Assembly: GCA_037045685.1 (NCBI GenBank)
Contig: JBAOII010000024.1
Coordinates: 1-64,000 of the forward strand
DNA from: Competibacter_A sp037045685
GTDB lineage: Bacteria > Pseudomonadota > Gammaproteobacteria > Competibacterales > Competibacteraceae
Length of the DNA: 64,000 nucleotides
Reading direction: 5' to 3'
Below are positions 24,283-31,341 of this stretch, piece after piece. The position numbers and the translations under genes were made by a program. The notes beneath the pieces were generated by a model. The model was given only the letters and a program-made list of their open reading frames with translations, did not search any database and was not told the DNA's origin. Numbering within the stretch: the first letter of the stretch is position 1; every line of letters starts with the position of its first letter.

Positions 24283-25836
24283 ATGGCCAACAAGCAGCTC
24301 TTTAAATCGCGACCGGGCCGGCTGCCGCCGGAAACCGACACCCGCAACGAAGCCGGCGGCAAAGCCTACGCGCTCTCGCCCGAGGCCGCGCTCGCCCAAT
24401 ATGTCGCCACCGGTTGCCTGAACGCCACCTTTTACGCCGACGCGGCCACGCAACTGGACACCGTATTGGACCTGTGCGCCAAGGTGGAGCCGGCCTTCGT
24501 CGCCCAGGCGGCGGTATACGCTCGTCGGCACGGCCAGATGAAGGACATGCCGGCGCTGCTGACGGCGTGGCTGGCGCAGCACGGCCCGGACCGGCTGGAA
24601 CCGGTCTTCGCCGAGGTCATCGACAACGGCCGGATGCTGCGCAATTTCGTGCAGATCCTCCGTTCCGGCGCGGTCGGGCGCAAATCGCTGGGCAGCCGGC
24701 CCAAGCGGCTGGTCCAGAACTGGCTGAACGGGAGCACCGACGGCCAACTGTTGAGCGCCTCGGTCGGCAACGACCCGTCGCTGGCGGACGTGCTGAAGAT
24801 GGTTCACCCGAAACCGGCGACGCCGGAGCGGGCGGCGTTTTACGCTTGGCTGATCGGAAAGCCGCACGACGCGGCGCTGTTGCCGGAAACGGTCAAGGCG
24901 CTGGAGCGGTTCAAAACCAGTGTCGATGAGCCGGTCCCGGACGTGCCGTTTCAACTGCTGACCGCCCTGCCGTTGCGGCCGCAGCACTGGGTCGCCATCG
25001 CTTGTCAAGCCTCGTGGCAGACGACGCGGATGAATCTCAACACCTTCGCCCGCCACGAGGTGTTCAAGGTCGGCGGCATGGCCCAGCGCATCGCCGAGCG
25101 GCTGCGCGATCCGGCGGCGGTTCGGCGGGCGCGGGTATTCCCGTACCAGTTGCTCAGCGCCTACACCATGACCGGCGAGCAGGTACCGGATGTCGTGCGG
25201 GATGCCTTGCAGGACGCGCTGGACGTGGCGTTGGAAAACGTGCCGGAACTGCCGGGACAGGTTTACGTGCTGCTGGACGTGTCCGGGTCGATGGCCTCTC
25301 CCGTGACCGGCTACCGCAAAGGCGCGACGTCCAAGGTGCGCTGCGTGGACGTGGCGGCGCTGGTGGCGGCGGCGATCTCGGCAAAAAATCCGGCGACGGA
25401 GATTTTGCCGTTCGACACCCAGGTTCACGCGCACCGGCTGAACCGGCGCGACAGCGTGTTGACCAACGCGCAAACGCTGGCGCAATTCGGCGGTGGCGGA
25501 ACGAATTGCGGCTTGCCACTGGCCACGTTGAATCAGCGCAAGGCGGCGGGCGATCTGGTGGTTTATGTGTCCGACAACGAGTCGTGGGCCGATCCGCAAC
25601 GCGGGCGCGGCACGGAAACCATGCGGCAGTGGGAGGCGTTCCGCCAGCGCAATCCGCAGGCGCGGCTGGCGTGCATCGACATCCAGCCGTATGGGACGGC
25701 GCAGGCGCAAACCCGCGAGGAGGTGTTGAACGTGGGCGGTTTCTCGGACGCGGTGTTCGAGGTGCTGGCGCGGTTCGCCGCCGGGCAGTTGGGCGGCGAG
25801 CATTGGGTGCGCGAAATCGAAGCGATGGAGGTATAA
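24283..25836 (+). CDS. rsr: Ro60 orthologue: TROVE-domain RNA-binding protein with VWA domain
   Basis: This 517-residue protein has the N-terminal TROVE HEAT-repeat ring (about residues 10-320: YALSPEAALAQYVATGCLNA, LRNFVQILRSGAVGRKSLG, RMNLNTFARHEVF) and a C-terminal von Willebrand A domain. Its MIDAS site DVSGS is at residues 332-336, with further loops FGGGGTNCGLPL and YVSDNES. Bacterial Ro60 (Rsr) binds Y RNAs, structured RNA ends and, in Deinococcus, tethers PNPase for RNA decay and survival after stress. The 385-base downstream gap contains tandem Y-RNA-like elements, matching the known rsr-Y RNA arrangement. No rtcB or rtcA gene is nearby. Confidence 0.93.
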   Translation: MANKQLFKSRPGRLPPETDTRNEAGGKAYALSPEAALAQYVATGCLNATFYADAATQLDTVLDLCAKVEPAFVAQAAVYARRHGQMKDMPALLTAWLAQHGPDRLEPVFAEVIDNGRMLRNFVQILRSGAVGRKSLGSRPKRLVQNWLNGSTDGQLLSASVGNDPSLADVLKMVHPKPATPERAAFYAWLIGKPHDAALLPETVKALERFKTSVDEPVPDVPFQLLTALPLRPQHWVAIACQASWQTTRMNLNTFARHEVFKVGGMAQRIAERLRDPAAVRRARVFPYQLLSAYTMTGEQVPDVVRDALQDALDVALENVPELPGQVYVLLDVSGSMASPVTGYRKGATSKVRCVDVAALVAAAISAKNPATEILPFDTQVHAHRLNRRDSVLTNAQTLAQFGGGGTNCGLPLATLNQRKAAGDLVVYVSDNESWADPQRGRGTETMRQWEAFRQRNPQARLACIDIQPYGTAQAQTREEVLNVGGFSDAVFEVLARFAAGQLGGEHWVREIEAMEV

Positions 25837-25837
25837 T
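25832..25837 (+). promoter_or_regulatory. TATAAT -10 box at the end of rsr
   Basis: A perfect TATAAT overlaps the rsr stop codon (TAA 25834-25836) and sits about 7-10 bases before the predicted 5' end of the first Y-RNA-like element. No good -35 is visible at 17 bases. It is a plausible promoter for independent transcription of the RNAs. Confidence 0.45.
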
Positions 25838-25843
25838 TCGGCA

Positions 25844-25949
25844 ACCGTTTTGGCCGTCCGAACCGGAATGCTCGACCGGGAGTACATCTCCTGCAACGAG
25901 CCAATCCTCTCGGTCACTTTCCTTGTCCGGTTCGGGCGGTTTGATTTTC
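25844..25949 (+). ncRNA. Candidate Y RNA 1 downstream of Ro60
   Basis: Arms CCGTCCGAACCGGA (25854-25867) and TCCGGTTCGGGCGG (25926-25939) form a 14-bp stem with one G-U pair, followed by TTTGATTTT. The enclosed 58 bases hold nested stems GCTCG/CGAGC and GGAG/CTCC. A closed stem made by the two ends, with a structured interior, is the Y RNA plan. The interior begins with GGAATGCTCGACCGGGAGTA, a copy of an element repeated at 25953 and 26032. Position directly after Ro60 supports the call. Exact ends are inferred. Confidence 0.6.
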
Positions 25950-26207
25950 GGCGGCGAATGCTGGCGGGACTACATCCGTGACTGTAAATCACGTCTCGCC
26001 AATCCCTTGTCGTCGCCTTTTCGTTTGCCGTGGCGAATGCTCGCGGGACTACACGGATCTCTTGGATCATCCGCGGGTTCGAATCCCGCCCACTGCCCCA
26101 AAGCGTGGTCGCGCGACGGTAGCGCAAAGAGAATGTCTCGCAAAAATCTTGTCGCCACGCTTTTTTCAGAACGGAGTGCGGATTTTATGACTCGCACTCC
26201 GTTTTTT
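25950..26207 (+). ncRNA. Candidate YrlA-like Y RNA(s) with tRNA-like module
   Basis: Two further copies of the element GGCGAATGCT(G/C)GCGGGACT start at 25953 and 26032. The first is followed by CGTGA-CTGTAAA-TCACG, an exact 5-bp/7-base anticodon-type arm. The second is followed by CGGAT...ATCCG and then a perfect T arm, GCGGG-TTCGAAT-CCCGC (26073-26089). GCCGTGG (26027-26033) can pair with CCACTGC (26090-26096) at six of seven positions, and CCCA follows. A canonical tRNA fold fails (10-base anticodon loop, no variable loop, no proper D stem), but tRNA mimicry is the known trait of YrlA RNAs. A strong terminator ends the unit. It may be one RNA or two. Confidence 0.6.
26171..26207 (+). terminator. 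Strong intrinsic terminator after the Y-RNA-like region
   Basis: ACGGAGTGCG and CGCACTCCGT form a perfect 10-bp stem with a 12-base loop, followed by six T residues. It lies 14 bases before the start of the radical SAM gene and 335 bases after the rsr stop, so it closes the Ro60/Y-RNA unit. Confidence 0.92.
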
Positions 26208-26221
26208 CCGAACCGCCCGCC

Positions 26222-27742
26222 ATGCCGTCCATTCTGCTCTCGACCCTGAACGCTCGCTATTTCCATTCCTCTTTTGGCTTGCGCTATCTGCTGGCGAATA
26301 TGGGCGAGTTGCAGCCAGATACCGCCATCCGGGAATTCATCATCACCCAGCGCCCGCTGGACATCGCCGAAGCGTTGCTGGCCGAACAGCCGCGCATCGT
26401 CGGTTTTGGCGTCTATATCTGGAACGTGGCGGAAACCACCCAAGTTGTCGCCCTGCTCAAGCGGGTGCGACCCGATCTCGTCATCGTGCTGGGCGGCCCG
26501 GAAGTCAGTCACGAATGGGAGGAGCAGCCCATCGTTCAACTGGCGGATTATCTCGTCACCGGCCCGGCCGATCTCGCCTTCGCGCAACTCTGCCGGCGAC
26601 TGCTCGCCGACGACCCGCCGACCGAAAAGGTCATCGCCGCCGCGACTCCCCCGCTGGATCAACTCGCGCTGCCGTATCGGTTTTATACCGACGAGGACAT
26701 CGCCCACCGGCTGATCTACGTCGAAGCCTCGCGCGGCTGCCCGTTCCAGTGCGAATTCTGCCTGTCGGCGCTGGACAAGACCGCTTGGCCGTTTCCGCTG
26801 GAGCCGTTTCTGGCCGAGATGCAACGGCTCCACGAGCGGGGCGTGCGCCACTTCAAATTCGTGGATCGCACCTTCAATCTCAACGCCAAAATCGGCGCGC
26901 GGATTCTCGATTTCTTTCTGGAGCGACTGGACGAGCGGCTGTTCCTGCACTTCGAGCTGATCCCCGATCATCTGCCGGAACCGCTCAAGGAGCGGATCGC
27001 CCGCTTTCCGCCCGGTGCGCTGCAATTCGAGATCGGCGTTCAGACCTTCAATCCCGCCGTGCAGGCGCTCATCCGCCGCAAGCAGGACAACCGCAAAACC
27101 GAGGAAAACATGGTCTGGCTGCGCCGGTACACCCACGCCCACCTGCACGCCGATCTGATCGTCGGGCTGCCGGGCGAGGATCTGGCGAGCTTCGGCGCCG
27201 GCTTCAACCGGCTGGTGGCGCTCGATCCTCACGAAATCCAAGTCGGCATTCTCAAGCGGCTGCGCGGCGCACCGATCACCCGCCACACCGCCGAATTTGA
27301 CTGCCGCTACAACCCGCAGCCACCCTATAACCTGCTGTGTTCGGCGCTGCTGGACTTCGCCACCCTGCGGCGACTGGAGCGCTTCGCCCGGTTTTGGGAT
27401 TTGGTCGGCAACTCCGGGCGATTCCGCCACGCCCGTCCGTTGCTGCTGGGCGACGATCCCTTCGGGCGATTCATGGCCCTGAGCGACTGGCTGTTTGCCG
27501 GGACCGGACAAACCCACCAGTTCGCGCTGGAACGGCTGTTCGATCTGCTGTATCGGGGACTGGTCGAGGCGCTCGGCGTTCCCGCAAACGCGGCAGGCGC
27601 GGCATTGGCCGAGGATTACCGGAGCAGCGGCGCGAAAGGCTGTCCAGAATTTTTGCGGTCGCACTCGGTCCAGGTTTCCCGCCAAACCGTCCCCCGCCTC
27701 AAATCGGGCGCCACGCCGAACCGCCAAGCGCGGCACCGCTAA
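26222..27742 (+). CDS. B12-binding-domain radical SAM protein (DUF4080 type)
   Basis: This 506-residue protein has an N-terminal cobalamin-binding-like Rossmann region (STLNARYFHSSFGLRYLLAN; IVGFGVYIWN; IVLGGPEVS) and then a radical SAM core with the 4Fe-4S motif SRGCPFQCEFC. Downstream are FKFVDRTFNLN, FEIGVQTFNPAVQ and ADLIVGLPGEDL. A C-terminal DUF4080-type region follows. The family is widespread but its substrate is unknown; methylation or rearrangement chemistry is only inferred. The start ATG 26222 follows the terminator of the preceding RNA unit, so the gene needs its own promoter or read-through. Confidence 0.88.
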   Translation: MPSILLSTLNARYFHSSFGLRYLLANMGELQPDTAIREFIITQRPLDIAEALLAEQPRIVGFGVYIWNVAETTQVVALLKRVRPDLVIVLGGPEVSHEWEEQPIVQLADYLVTGPADLAFAQLCRRLLADDPPTEKVIAAATPPLDQLALPYRFYTDEDIAHRLIYVEASRGCPFQCEFCLSALDKTAWPFPLEPFLAEMQRLHERGVRHFKFVDRTFNLNAKIGARILDFFLERLDERLFLHFELIPDHLPEPLKERIARFPPGALQFEIGVQTFNPAVQALIRRKQDNRKTEENMVWLRRYTHAHLHADLIVGLPGEDLASFGAGFNRLVALDPHEIQVGILKRLRGAPITRHTAEFDCRYNPQPPYNLLCSALLDFATLRRLERFARFWDLVGNSGRFRHARPLLLGDDPFGRFMALSDWLFAGTGQTHQFALERLFDLLYRGLVEALGVPANAAGAALAEDYRSSGAKGCPEFLRSHSVQVSRQTVPRLKSGATPNRQARHR

Positions 27743-27797
27743 ACTGACGCCCGAAGCCCGGTATTGCGCTGGTAACCGTATCCTCGCCGCTACCGAT

Positions 27798-27817
27798 GTT
27801 GCTTAGCAACAATTTTT
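27798..27817 (+). terminator. Weak putative terminator after the radical SAM gene
   Basis: GTTGC-TTA-GCAAC is a 5-bp hairpin followed by AATTTTTG. It is short, so termination is uncertain. Confidence 0.3.
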
Positions 27818-27891
27818 GTTGCACTGCGGGAACAAACGCGGTATGAATAGAACTAATTCAGGAGAGTGCTTATTTCCGAGGAGCCTAAGCC

Positions 27892-28062
27892 ATGACCGAT
27901 TCACGCCCCATCCATACCGTCTGCCCCCACTGCAAGCGCCCGGTGGTGGCCCTGCGCGAACAGCGTAGCGCCCGTTGCGCGGAACACGGCAGCGTCGTTC
28001 CGATGCGCAGCGCCATCGCCAACCCGCCCCTCGCGCCGACCTCGCGTCGAGAAGCGGCGTGA
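27892..28062 (+). CDS. Small zinc-ribbon-like hypothetical protein
   Basis: A 56-codon reading frame, MTDSRPIHTVCPHCKRPVVA onward, starts with ATG after a GAGGAG ribosome site at good spacing. CPHC (Cys11, Cys14) and RCAEHG (Cys29, His32) suggest a small zinc-binding ribbon. The rest is a basic, proline-rich tail. No function is known. It converges on lysS with a 28-base gap. The strong ribosome site and spaced Cys/His residues make it more likely real than chance. Confidence 0.6.
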   Translation: MTDSRPIHTVCPHCKRPVVALREQRSARCAEHGSVVPMRSAIANPPLAPTSRREAA

Positions 28063-28090
28063 AAGGGCAAACGCGACCGGCAGCGGACAC

Positions 28091-29587
28091 TCACTCCGGC
28101 CGCAGGTGCGGGAACAGCAGCACATCGCGAATGGACGGCGCATCGGCGAACAGCATCACCAGCCGGTCGATGCCGATCCCCTCGCCCGCCGTCGGCGGCA
28201 ACCCGTATTCCAGCGCCCGAACGTAATCCGCGTCGTAGTGCATCGCCTCGTGGTCGCCGGCAGCTTTCGCTTCCGCCTGCCTGCGAAACCGCTCCGCCTG
28301 ATCCTCCGGGTCGTTCAGCTCGGAAAAACCGTTGGCGATCTCCCGCCCGCCCACGAATAGCTCAAAGCGGTCGGTGATCGTCGGATCGGCGTCGTTGCGC
28401 CGGGCCAGCGGCGACACTTCGGTCGGGTAGGCGGTGACAAACGTCGGGTCGCGCAATTGATGCTCGACCGTCTGCTCGAAAATATCCAGTTGCACCCGGC
28501 CCAAACCGTGGTCCGGCTGCACCTTCAACCCCAGTCCCTCGGCGATGCGCCGGGCGCTGTCCAGATCGTCCAGCCGCTCGGCGTCGAGGGTCGGATTGAA
28601 GCGCAAAACCGCTTCTCTGACCGTCAGCCGGCGGAACGGTTGACCGAAATCGTAGGTTTCGCCCTGATACGAAACGGTCGTGCCGCCCAGCAAAGCGTGC
28701 GCCATGCCGCGCAACAGATCTTCGGTCAAATCCATCAAATCCCGGTAGTCCGCATACGCCTGATAAAACTCCAGCATGGTGAATTCGGGGTTGTGGCGGG
28801 TGGACAGCCCCTCGTTGCGGAAATTGCGGTTGATCTCGTAAACCTTTTCAAAGCCGCCCACCACCAGCCGCTTCAAATACAACTCCGGCGCGATGCGGAG
28901 ATACAGTTGCATGTCCAGCGCGTTGTGATGGGTGATGAACGGCCGAGCCGCCGCGCCGCCGGGAATCGGCTGCATCATCGGCGTTTCGACTTCCAGAAAG
29001 CCGCGCCGATTGAAAAAGTCGCGGATGTGGGCGACTGCGGCCGAACGCAATTTGAAGGTGGCGCGGGTGGCCTCGCTCATGATCAGGTCCACGTAACGCT
29101 GCCGGTAGCGGGTTTCCTGATCGGCCAGCCCGTGGAACTTCTCCGGCAGCGGGCGCAGCGATTTGGTCAGCAACCGCAGCGCGTCCACTTTCACCGACAG
29201 CTCGCCGGTCTTGGTTTTGAACAGGGTGCCTTCGGCGCCGAGGATGTCGCCCAAATCCCAGCCCTTGAAATCCTCGTACAGCCCTTCCGGCAAGGCGTTC
29301 TTCTGGACGAACAGTTGGATGTCGCCGGACATGTCCCGCAGCCGGGCAAAGCTGGCCTTGCCCATGATCCGCTTGGCCAGCATCCGCCCGGCGACGCGGA
29401 CCCGCCGGGGTTCGGCGTCCAGCGCGCCGCTGTCCTTGTCGCCGTAGGCGGCGTGCAAGTCCGCCGCCAAGGCATCGCGGCGGAAATCGGTGGGGTAAGC
29501 GTTGCCGATCTGGCGCAGTTCCGCCAGCTTCTGGCGGCGCAGGGCGATCAGCTTGTTTTCGTCGAAGGGTTCTTCGGGGGAGTCCAT
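28091..29587 (-). CDS. lysS: Lysyl-tRNA synthetase, class II
   Basis: This 498-residue enzyme charges tRNA-Lys. The N-terminal OB-fold anticodon-binding domain has VRVAGRMLAKRIMGKASFAR. The class II core has RYRQRYVDLIMSEATRATF (motif 1 region), VYEINRNFRNEGLSTRHNPE (motif 2) and EGIGIDRLVMLFADAPSIRD (motif 3). The protein starts MDSPEEPFDENKLIALRRQK, the family N-terminus. In many gammaproteobacteria prfB and lysS are directly adjacent; here the same order is kept but an AT-rich Uma2 gene of about 0.5 kb sits between them. Confidence 0.98.
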   Translation of the reverse strand: MDSPEEPFDENKLIALRRQKLAELRQIGNAYPTDFRRDALAADLHAAYGDKDSGALDAEPRRVRVAGRMLAKRIMGKASFARLRDMSGDIQLFVQKNALPEGLYEDFKGWDLGDILGAEGTLFKTKTGELSVKVDALRLLTKSLRPLPEKFHGLADQETRYRQRYVDLIMSEATRATFKLRSAAVAHIRDFFNRRGFLEVETPMMQPIPGGAAARPFITHHNALDMQLYLRIAPELYLKRLVVGGFEKVYEINRNFRNEGLSTRHNPEFTMLEFYQAYADYRDLMDLTEDLLRGMAHALLGGTTVSYQGETYDFGQPFRRLTVREAVLRFNPTLDAERLDDLDSARRIAEGLGLKVQPDHGLGRVQLDIFEQTVEHQLRDPTFVTAYPTEVSPLARRNDADPTITDRFELFVGGREIANGFSELNDPEDQAERFRRQAEAKAAGDHEAMHYDADYVRALEYGLPPTAGEGIGIDRLVMLFADAPSIRDVLLFPHLRPE

Positions 29588-29614
29588 GATTTCGTTGATC
29601 TAATGGCGATAAGT

Positions 29615-30094
29615 TTAGATGTCAATCTCGATTTTCTTTGGAAAATCAGGGGCCAAAATAGATTTTTCCATTTTTCCATCAACGCGATAAAAATGCATGA
29701 CGCCATCTTCACAAATCCAAACTTCACGAGCGCCTTTCTCGAAATACAAATCCGCTTTGTCCTGCATTTCGTTATCGGTATTACTCGAAGACAAAACCTC
29801 AACACAAATTTCGGGCGCTATCGAACACTCCACTTCATCCTTGATTTTCCTTACTGTATCCCTCGTCGCCCAAGCCACATCGGCAACCTTCGTGCCTCTG
29901 GACGTTCTGATCGCGCACTCGGGGAGCGTTCTGCCACCCTTCAATAAGGTGCGCAAAAGGTATTCAATCTCCCCCTGATATAGAGAATGAATGACCTTTA
30001 CCGCATTCATGACGATTTCCCCTTTTTCATTCAATTCTATTTTAAAGGGCAAATTCTGTAGACCAGGATGCTCGCAAACTTCCTGCCAGTTCAT
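29615..30094 (-). CDS. Uma2-family (DUF820) protein inserted between prfB and lysS
   Basis: The 159-residue product has the Uma2 core: FKIELNEKGEIVMNAVKVIH, CAIRTSRGTKVADVAWATRD, APEICVEVLSSSNTDNEMQDK, KADLYFEKGAREVWICEDG. The P-E-I-C-V-E-V strand and the following K match the PD-(D/E)XK-like pattern. The start ATG 30094 is preferred because GGTGG lies just upstream. The gene is visibly more AT-rich than its neighbours and breaks an otherwise conserved prfB-lysS pair, signs of horizontal acquisition. Its function is unknown. Confidence 0.8.
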   Translation of the reverse strand: MNWQEVCEHPGLQNLPFKIELNEKGEIVMNAVKVIHSLYQGEIEYLLRTLLKGGRTLPECAIRTSRGTKVADVAWATRDTVRKIKDEVECSIAPEICVEVLSSSNTDNEMQDKADLYFEKGAREVWICEDGVMHFYRVDGKMEKSILAPDFPKKIEIDI

Positions 30095-30149
30095 GTCGCC
30101 ACCTTCAATCAAAGCAGAAATCTAGCAGATCATTCTCGCCGAGATCCGA

Positions 30150-31248
30150 TTACAGCCCGCTCTTCAAGCTGGCCTCGATGAAATCGTCCAGATCGCCGTC
30201 CAGCACCGCCTGGGTGTTGCTGTTCTCGACGCCGGTGCGCAGATCCTTGATGCGCGACTGATCCAGCACGTAGGAGCGAATCTGGCTGCCCCAGCCGATA
30301 TCGGATTTGGTGTCTTCCACCGCCTGGGCCTTGGCGTTGCGCTTCTGCAACTCCAGCTCGTACAGCTTGGCTTTGAGCTGTTTCATCGCCGTGGAACGGT
30401 TTTTGTGCTGGGAGCGGTCGTTCTGGCACTGCACCACGGTATTGGTCGGCAGGTGGGTGATGCGCACCGCCGATTCGGTGCGGTTGACGTGCTGGCCGCC
30501 CGCCCCGGAGGCGCGGTAAACATCGACCCGCAAATCGGCCGGATTGATGTCCACCTCGATGTTGTCGTCCACCTCCGGCGCGACGAACACGGCGGCGAAC
30601 GAGGTGTGCCGGCGGTTGCCGGAATCGAACGGGGATTTGCGCACCAGCCGATGGACCCCGGTTTCGGTGCGCAGCCAGCCGTAAGCGTAGCTGCCCTCGA
30701 AGCCGATGGTCGCGCTCTTGATGCCCGCCACTTCGCCCGGCGACACTTCCAGCAACTCGGTCTTGAACCCGCGCCGCTCGCCCCAGCGCAGGTACATCCG
30801 CAGCAGCATGTCCGCCCAGTCCTGCGCTTCGGTGCCGCCGGAACCGGCCTGAATATCGACGAAGGCGTTGTTGGAGTCCAGCTCGCCGGAGAACATCCGC
30901 TGGAACTCCAGATCGGCGACCACGCGGCCGCACCCTTCCAGATCCCGCACCACCTCGGCCACCGCCGCGTCGTCGCCCTCTTCGCCGGCCAGCGTCAACA
31001 GCTCGGCGACTTCGTTCAAACCCCGGTCGAGTTTTTCCAGCCGCTCGACCACGGCTTCCAGTTGGGCGCGTTCCTTGCCGAGCGCTTGCGCCCGCTCCGG
31101 GTTGTTCCAGATATCCGGCTCCTGCAACTCCCGGTTGACTTCGTCCAGCCGCTCGCGCTTGGTCTCGAAGTCAAAGATACCCCCTCAGAGACGCGCAGCG
31201 CCCCCGCAAGTCACCGATCTGATTGAAATAGGGATTGAGTTCCTGCAT
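30150..31248 (-). CDS. prfB: Peptide chain release factor 2, with programmed +1 frameshift
   Basis: RF2 reads UGA and UAA stops. The zero frame starts at ATG 31248 (MQELNPYFNQIGDLRGR...) and meets TGA at 31171-31173 after 25 codons. A +1 shift at CTT-T-GAC continues DFETKRERLDEVNREL to 30150, giving 365 residues, the length of E. coli RF2. The GGQ catalytic motif falls at residues 250-252, as in E. coli, and SPF, the stop-recognition tripeptide, is present in RKSPFDSGNRRHTSF. An in-frame ATG four codons upstream (31260) is an alternative start. Confidence 0.97.
31170..31186 (-). promoter_or_regulatory. prfB: prfB programmed frameshift signal
   Basis: On the minus strand, AGGGGGTATCTTTGAC contains the internal Shine-Dalgarno-like AGGGGG, the slippery CTT and the in-frame TGA stop. 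It is identical to the classic RF2 autoregulatory frameshift site. When RF2 is scarce the ribosome pauses at TGA and slips +1. Confidence 0.97.
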
Positions 31249-31341
31249 GGCTGCCGTCATCCGCGCCGCGTGGCAAAAAAGGAAGGAATTGTAGCGGTGC
31301 GGCGGGCGCAAGTCACCCGCCACGACAGCGATCCGGTCGGT

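Noticed and set aside
26027..26100. Functional tRNA gene
   Set aside because: The T arm is perfect, but the anticodon-type loop has 10 bases, the variable loop is missing and the D stem is poor. A Y-RNA tRNA mimic beside Ro60 fits better.
25970..27736. 588-codon minus-strand frame with a GFEPA-type segment near its end
   Set aside because: The GFEP-like string is the well-known antisense translation of a tRNA-type T arm. The rest is antisense to the radical SAM gene.
31171..31173. Premature TGA stop making prfB a pseudogene
   Set aside because: The stop lies in the canonical AGGGGGTATCTTTGAC site, is used for programmed frameshifting, and the +1 frame gives the full 365-residue RF2.
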